Assembly: GCA_964459515.1 (NCBI GenBank)
Contig: CAYWML010000052.1
Coordinates: forward strand, 1 to 9,308
From: Scatosoma sp964459515
GTDB taxonomy: Bacteria; Bacillota; Clostridia; Christensenellales; Borkfalkiaceae
Direction: 5' to 3'
Length of the DNA stretch: 9,308 bases
A program made the translations under genes and the position numbers. Shown here in pieces: positions 5,875-9,308 of this stretch; within the stretch, counting starts at the first letter, position 1; every line of letters starts with the position of its first letter. The notes under the pieces were generated by a model. That model was not told where the DNA came from. It did no database searches and saw only the letters and a program-made list of their open reading frames with translations.

Positions 5875-7236
5875 ATGCAAGATTTTCCGAAAATATCACC
5901 GCCAAAACCCTTGCTTCGCTTGGCAAACGCCTGTCCGCACCCCCTTTACGTCGTCGGCGGAAGCGTCCGCGATACGCTCGCAGGGCTGACGTCCGCCGTT
6001 TCGGATTGGGATATTTGCGCGCCGCTCCCGTACGCGCAACTCGCTTCCCTCGCCGAAAGCAACGGCTTCACGGTAAAATCGGTGTTCAAAAGCACGGGCA
6101 CGGTGAAGCTCGCCGACGAGGACGGCACGGAATACGAATACTCCTGCTTTCGCTCCGATCGCTACGTTCGCGGCATACACGTCCCCGTTGAAACGTATTT
6201 TACGGACGATATACGCTTGGATGCAAGGCGACGCGATTTCACGGCGAATGCCGTATACTACGATGTAGCGAAAGGCATTTACGTCGATCCGTTGCAGGGC
6301 ATTGCAGCTATTTCCGAAAAACGCCTGACGACGGTCGCCCCAGCCGAAAAAGTATTCGGTGAGGACGGATTACGCCTTTTGCGCCTTGCACGGCAAGCCG
6401 CAACGCTCGGGTTCACGCCCGACGAAGCCTGCCTGCGCGGAGCACGCGCCAACGCCTCTTTAATTCGGGATATTTCCCCCGAACGGATCTTCGCCGAATT
6501 GCAAACGCTGTTGCACGCCGAAGAAAAATACGGCGTTGCGGACGGCGCGTATCGCGGCTTGAAACTGTTGGACGAAACGCGCGCTCTCGATTTCGTTCTG
6601 CCCGAACTAACGGCAGGTCGCGGAGAAATGCAACGGGCAGACTTCCACGACCACGACGTCTTGGAACACTCCTTACGCGCCGTGCGGTATGCGTCGCCGA
6701 GCGTACGGCTCGCCGCGCTTTTACACGACGTCGGAAAGCCGTTTGCAAAAAAACGGGACGGCAACGTGCACGCGCACCCCGAAGAGGGCGCACGCATGGT
6801 AACGGATATTTTACGGCGGCTGAAAGCCCCGAAAAAATACATTGAACGCATACCTGCCCTTATCCAATGGCACATGTACGATTTCGATTGCCAAACGTCG
6901 GAAAAGAAATTACGTCGATTTTTCGTGACGCATTACGCGCTTTTGGACGACCTGCTCGCCATAAAGCAAGCGGACTATTCCGCTTGCAAAGACGTGCTCT
7001 CCCCTGCGCCCACATGCGTGCGCTGGCAAGCTCTATTGCAAAAAATGCGCGCCGAAAACGTACCCTTCACGATAAAGCAACTATCGATTTCAGGCAAAAA
7101 TCTATTGCCGATATTGCCGCCGTCGAAAATCGCAGAAACCTTACACGCGCTCTTGTTGCACACGGCAGTATGTCCGCAAGACAACACGCCCGAACGCCTT
7201 TTGCGCCTCGCCAAAAGCCTAACACCCACCCCCTAA
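5875..7236 (+). CDS. cca: CCA-adding tRNA nucleotidyltransferase with HD domain, 453 aa
   Basis: The enzyme adds or repairs the 3' CCA of tRNAs using CTP and ATP, in the cytosol. Residues 24-50 hold the polymerase-beta-type head YVVGGSVRD (GGxxRD, 28-33) with the metal aspartates in SDWD (D44, D46). RRRDFTANA (118-126) and the EDGLRLLRLAR/ERIFAEL stretches (163-209) are the neck and body motifs of class II enzymes. The C-terminal part carries an HD phosphohydrolase-like domain with H265 and the H284-D285 pair in LLHDVGK, then HPEEGARM. Length (453 aa) fits the HD-bearing clostridial type. AAGGT lies about 8 nt before the ATG. One copy of the recurrent 13-bp motif lies within it (6846-6858), encoding part of ERIPALI. 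The neighbouring tRNA gene already encodes CCA, so the enzyme would be needed there mainly for repair. No clear terminator follows; a repeat cluster does. Confidence 0.95.
   Translation: MQDFPKISPPKPLLRLANACPHPLYVVGGSVRDTLAGLTSAVSDWDICAPLPYAQLASLAESNGFTVKSVFKSTGTVKLADEDGTEYEYSCFRSDRYVRGIHVPVETYFTDDIRLDARRRDFTANAVYYDVAKGIYVDPLQGIAAISEKRLTTVAPAEKVFGEDGLRLLRLARQAATLGFTPDEACLRGARANASLIRDISPERIFAELQTLLHAEEKYGVADGAYRGLKLLDETRALDFVLPELTAGRGEMQRADFHDHDVLEHSLRAVRYASPSVRLAALLHDVGKPFAKKRDGNVHAHPEEGARMVTDILRRLKAPKKYIERIPALIQWHMYDFDCQTSEKKLRRFFVTHYALLDDLLAIKQADYSACKDVLSPAPTCVRWQALLQKMRAENVPFTIKQLSISGKNLLPILPPSKIAETLHALLLHTAVCPQDNTPERLLRLAKSLTPTP
6846..6858 (+). repeat. Recurrent 13-bp motif, copy 5 (inside cca)
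   Basis: Exact copy within cca, encoding R-I-P-A. It keeps the chromosomal orientation of the other four copies although cca is transcribed the opposite way, so orientation follows the chromosome rather than the transcript. Confidence 0.85.
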
Positions 7237-7330
7237 CAGCCTCGCACCGCGCCGTAGGCGAAAAACCGTTTAACTCCGTCCTTGCAAGGAGTGAACGCCC
7301 CCCGTTTGTCATCGCGAAGAAGCAAACACT

Positions 7331-7480
7331 CCCCGTCCGTCATTGCGAGGAGCAAAGCGACGAAGCAATCTCGCGGCAAGCCGCAAGGCTTGCCGCGGAA
7401 TACAAGCACGAATAACATACTCTCGTTTCCGCCTGACGGCGGAGATTGCCACGACACATTCGTGCCTCGCAATGACGGGG
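7331..7480. mobile_element. MITE-like palindromic element, complete copy (about 150 bp)
   Basis: The left end reads CCCGTCCGTCATTGCGAGG and the right end CCTCGCAATGACGGGG, forming terminal inverted repeats. Inside are the subterminal pair GCAATCTC/GAGATTGC, an 11-bp stem CGCGGCAAGCC/GGCTTGCCGCG with loop GCAA (7372-7397), a CCGCC/GGCGG hairpin (7429-7442) and a CACGA/TCGTG hairpin (7450-7464). The GTCATTGCGAGG...GAAGCAATCT core is the widespread short palindromic element I recall from many bacterial genomes. There is no transposase frame; apparent open frames here are repeat artefacts. It sits between cca and the membrane-protein terminator, a tolerated site. Confidence 0.75.
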
Positions 7481-7600
7481 AAGAAAGTATTCCGCGGCAA
7501 GCCGTAAGGCTTGCCGCGGAACGCAAGCACGAATAACATACTCTCGTTTCCGCCTGACGGCGGAGATTGCCACGGCACATTCCGTGCCTCGCAATGATGG
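7481..7600. mobile_element. Second, left-truncated copy of the MITE-like element
   Basis: From about 7493 to 7599 the sequence repeats 7372-7478 at an offset of 121-122 bp. It has the internal stem TTCCGCGGCAAGCC/GGCTTGCCGCGGAA (14 bp, 7490-7503 with 7508-7521), the same core and the right terminal repeat, but lacks the left terminal repeat. Differences from copy 1 include A-to-G and T-to-C changes that keep the CACGG/CCGTG stem paired. A degenerate left-arm fragment, GTCATCGCGAAGAAGCAAAC, lies separately at about 7309-7326. Confidence 0.7.
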
Positions 7601-7647
7601 GCAAGGCAGGATTGTCGTGGCGCGCCCTATTCGTTTTGCATAAAATA

Positions 7648-7671
7648 AGAGCTTCGGAAAACCGAAGCTCT
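7648..7671 (-). terminator. Rho-independent terminator of the small membrane-protein gene
   Basis: AGAGCTTCGG (7648-7657) and CCGAAGCTCT (7662-7671) form a perfect 10-bp stem with a four-base loop. On the minus strand it lies about 25 bp past the stop codon at 7696 and is followed by TATTTTATG. On the plus strand the trailing T-run is weak, so any stop for cca transcripts there would be less efficient. Confidence 0.8.
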
Positions 7672-7695
7672 TCGCTTATATACAAATTTTTAGGC

Positions 7696-8244
7696 TTAGT
7701 TCATAGGAGCGTAACCATAGGAGAATGCAGGCATCGGTTCAACGGTCGCTTTAACAAGCTCTTCAAAATAGGTATGTTTTACAGCCCACTTATGAAGGCG
7801 TGCCCAATTCCACCAACCGTAAATCGAAAGCGTGATAATCGTCAAGAACGTCCAAGCGATGTAATGTCCCCAAAGCTGTCCTGCTTTGCCATCGAAAACA
7901 AGCTTGCAAGTATTGATATAGGTATGATTAACTTTCCATCTGATGATAATCGTCGTAGAACCTGCAAGGAACAACAACAAGAACAGGAAACCGATAATCG
8001 CAAATACCGCAAATACGACAATGTCAGCAAGCGAAAACTCTGCCGTGTCCGTCAACACTTTCATGAAATCTGCGATTTCCGTTTGCCCTTGAATAACAAC
8101 CCAATCCACAATCAAGGCTGCCACCAAGCATGCAGCGAACACCACTACGCCGAGAAGCGCGACCACGCCCGACAAAATCATTTTGCCGAAAGCACTGCCG
8201 GCTTTTCCGGTGAAGTTAGACTTTGTAACTTTCATACCTTTCAT
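7696..8244 (-). CDS. Small membrane protein resembling the DUF898/YjgN family, 182 aa
   Basis: The protein has about three membrane segments: residues 23-48, 74-98 and 125-145. The C-terminal half reads RWKVNHTYINTCKLVFDGKAGQLWGHYIAWTFLTIITLSIYGWWNWARLHKW (split here for description, residues 102-153) and contains the pattern of a hydrophobic stretch, FDGxAGQLW, LTLxTLxIYGxW and a basic helix ending near HT, which I recall from the DUF898/YjgN family of inner-membrane proteins. Function of that family is not established, so I assign none. The first 20 residues are basic and polar, and no cleavable signal is evident. AGGAGG lies 7 nt before the ATG at 8244; a second in-frame Met at residue 4 is possible but not needed. 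It is a single-gene unit with a consensus promoter and its own terminator, and may be well expressed. Confidence 0.75.
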   Translation of the reverse strand: MKGMKVTKSNFTGKAGSAFGKMILSGVVALLGVVVFAACLVAALIVDWVVIQGQTEIADFMKVLTDTAEFSLADIVVFAVFAIIGFLFLLLFLAGSTTIIIRWKVNHTYINTCKLVFDGKAGQLWGHYIAWTFLTIITLSIYGWWNWARLHKWAVKHTYFEELVKATVEPMPAFSYGYAPMN

Positions 8245-8310
8245 AATTTGCCTCCTTTTACACCTACCTTGAATATAAGCGCAAAATACTTAGATTTTTA
8301 TAGTAACACT

Positions 8311-8339
8311 ATTATACAACACTATTTTCACTTTGTCAA
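8311..8339 (-). promoter_or_regulatory. Perfect consensus sigma-A promoter of the small membrane-protein gene
   Basis: On the minus strand TTGACA (8334-8339) and TATAAT (8311-8316) are both perfect and separated by 17 bp. The hexamer AGTGTT occurs on both sides of the -10, and an inverted repeat ATAGT-AAC-ACTAT (8300-8312) overlaps its downstream edge, which could be an operator. Confidence 0.85.
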
Positions 8340-8461
8340 CAAACGAGATGAAAAAATATGGAAAAAATTAAAAAAAATTTTATTATTTTTTCATAAAACG
8401 GGATTTTTTTTCGCGCAACGGAAATTATGAAAATATTTTTCTCGGAAAACGGCAAAAATCA
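8340..8461. other. AT-rich spacer between two divergent promoters
   Basis: Very A/T-rich sequence with long A and T runs and one inverted repeat, ATGAAAAAAT (8348-8357) against ATTTTTTCAT (8385-8394). Runs of A and T at close intervals would make it curved. It contains no gene, and the open frame crossing it on the plus strand continues antisense to the membrane-protein gene. Confidence 0.5.
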
Positions 8462-8490
8462 TTGACGAAACAGAAAAAGTATGCTACAAT
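8462..8490 (+). promoter_or_regulatory. Sigma-A promoter of gapA
   Basis: TTGACG (8462-8467) and TACAAT (8485-8490) are 17 bp apart. Transcription would begin near 8497 and give an untranslated leader of about 79 nt, containing a small hairpin GGGCTT/AAGCTC (8507-8512 with 8517-8522) and a GGAGG ribosome binding site (8562-8566). Confidence 0.8.
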
Positions 8491-8575
8491 AATTAGTGGA
8501 CGAGAAGGGCTTTGAAAAGCTCGCTCTTTCAAGAAGTAACAAAAAATATTTTTCATAGATTGGAGGAACTCAATT

Positions 8576-9308
8576 ATGGCAAACGTAAAAGTTGCAATCA
8601 ACGGTTTCGGCAGAATCGGTCGTCTGGCTTTCAGACAAATGTTCGGCGCAGAGGGTTATGAGGTTGTTGCTATCAACGATCTTACCAGCCCCACCATGCT
8701 CGCACATCTTTTGAAGTACGACTCCGCACAGGGCAGATATGCTCTTGCAGACACCGTATCCGCAGACGAAGCGAACAGCACGATCACCGTCAACGGCAAA
8801 ACGATCAAGATCTACGCCGAAAAAGACGCCGCTAACTGCCCTTGGGGCGAATTGGACGTAGACGTAGTGCTCGAATGCACGGGCTTCTACTGCTCCAAAG
8901 CGAAATCCGAAGCGCACATCAAAGCAGGCGCGAAGAAAGTCGTTATTTCCGCACCCGCCGGCAACGACCTGCCGACGATCGTTTACAGCGTAAACGAAAA
9001 GACGTTGACGAAGTACGACAACATCATTTCCGCAGCTTCCTGCACCACCAACTGCCTTGCACCTATGGCAAACACGCTGAACAAGCTCGCAAAGATCAAG
9101 AAAGGTTATATGACCACGATCCACGCATACACGGGCGATCAGATGGTTCTCGACGGACCGCACAGAAAGGGCGACCTTCGTCGTGCGCGCGCGGCAGCAG
9201 TGAATATCGTTCCCAACTCCACGGGCGCGGCAAAGGCTATCGGTCTCGTTATTCCCGAATTGAACGGCGTTTTGGACGGTTGCGCACAACGTGTACCCGT
9301 TCCCACCG
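8576..9308 (+). CDS. gapA: Glyceraldehyde-3-phosphate dehydrogenase, NAD-dependent, N-terminal 244 residues (gene runs off the window)
   Basis: The enzyme oxidises glyceraldehyde-3-phosphate with NAD and phosphate to 1,3-bisphosphoglycerate. The visible part begins MANVKVAINGFGRIGRLAFR, a Rossmann NAD site; D35 in AINDLT favours NAD over NADP. The active site SCTTNC is at 155-160 with catalytic C156, and H183 in TTIHAYTGDQ is the catalytic histidine. RRARAAAVNIVPNSTGAAKA (203-222) and the LNGVLDGCAQRVPVP segment are standard. About 90 residues are missing at the 3' end. GGAGG lies 9 nt before the ATG. Codon use (AGA, GGT, preferred C-ending codons) differs from the CGC-rich neighbours, as is usual for highly expressed glycolytic genes. 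Confidence 0.98.
   Translation, partial: MANVKVAINGFGRIGRLAFRQMFGAEGYEVVAINDLTSPTMLAHLLKYDSAQGRYALADTVSADEANSTITVNGKTIKIYAEKDAANCPWGELDVDVVLECTGFYCSKAKSEAHIKAGAKKVVISAPAGNDLPTIVYSVNEKTLTKYDNIISAASCTTNCLAPMANTLNKLAKIKKGYMTTIHAYTGDQMVLDGPHRKGDLRRARAAAVNIVPNSTGAAKAIGLVIPELNGVLDGCAQRVPVPT

Noticed and set aside
7331..7600. CRISPR array
   Set aside because: Only two long imperfect units with no regular short repeat-spacer pattern; the internal palindromes and terminal repeats fit MITE-like elements.
7567..8430. 287-codon plus-strand frame over the repeat, terminator and membrane-protein gene
   Set aside because: It starts inside a repeat, reads through a terminator hairpin, and its sequence is the complement of the membrane-protein gene and promoter.
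8497..8575. Riboswitch in the gapA leader
   Set aside because: Only a weak 6-bp hairpin is visible in 79 nt, with no known aptamer pattern.
8570..9289. 239-codon minus-strand frame opposite gapA
   Set aside because: GapA is unmistakable on the plus strand; the reverse frame has no motif or ribosome binding site.

Overview
The window looks like chromosomal DNA from a low-to-mid GC Firmicute, probably an uncultured gut Clostridia. The grounds are consensus sigma-A promoters with 17-bp spacers, strong GGAGG-type ribosome binding sites, a CCA-encoding tRNA gene, a SpoIIE-type phosphatase, a YegS/DgkB-type lipid kinase and an HD-type CCA-adding enzyme. Most genes are GC-rich; the first 300 bases are strikingly AT-rich. 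I cannot name genus or species from the sequence alone.

Layout. Positions 1-235 (minus) hold the N-terminal part of an AT-rich GyrI-like protein with its own promoter. A folded three-way-junction element and a bidirectional hairpin terminator separate it from a tRNA-Arg(ACG) gene (minus, 447-523), which has a near-consensus promoter. Then come four minus-strand genes in a row, in transcription order: a diacylglycerol-type lipid kinase (4859-5722), a PAS/SpoIIE (PP2C-type) phosphatase with a four-cysteine PAS motif (3669-4754), an eight-pass membrane protein of unknown function (2562-3647), and a fused mannose-6-phosphate isomerase / ROK sugar kinase (631-2484). I found no clear terminator between them, so they probably form one operon. 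The lipid kinase promoter shares its palindromic -35 hexamer with the promoter of the divergent cca gene (plus, 5875-7236).

Downstream of cca lies a cluster of MITE-like imperfect repeats (7307-7600) with covarying stems. It is followed by the terminator of a small minus-strand membrane protein resembling the DUF898/YjgN family (7696-8244), which has a perfect consensus promoter. From 8576 to the window end runs the first 244 codons of NAD-dependent glyceraldehyde-3-phosphate dehydrogenase, again with a good promoter.

How the genes fit together. Sugar metabolism appears twice: ManA-ROK feeds phosphorylated hexose into glycolysis and GapA carries glycolysis onward. tRNA maturation (cca) and a tRNA gene are also present. 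The lipid kinase, sensor phosphatase and membrane protein may form an envelope or stress module, but that is inference from adjacency only.

The most unexpected signal is a 13-bp word, ACGCATACCTGCC, present five times in 4.3 kb and always in the same orientation. It occurs inside genes, between genes and across a start codon. It behaves like a genome-wide DNA-level motif (uptake sequence, chromosome-polarity or protein-binding site) or a recurrent leader element.
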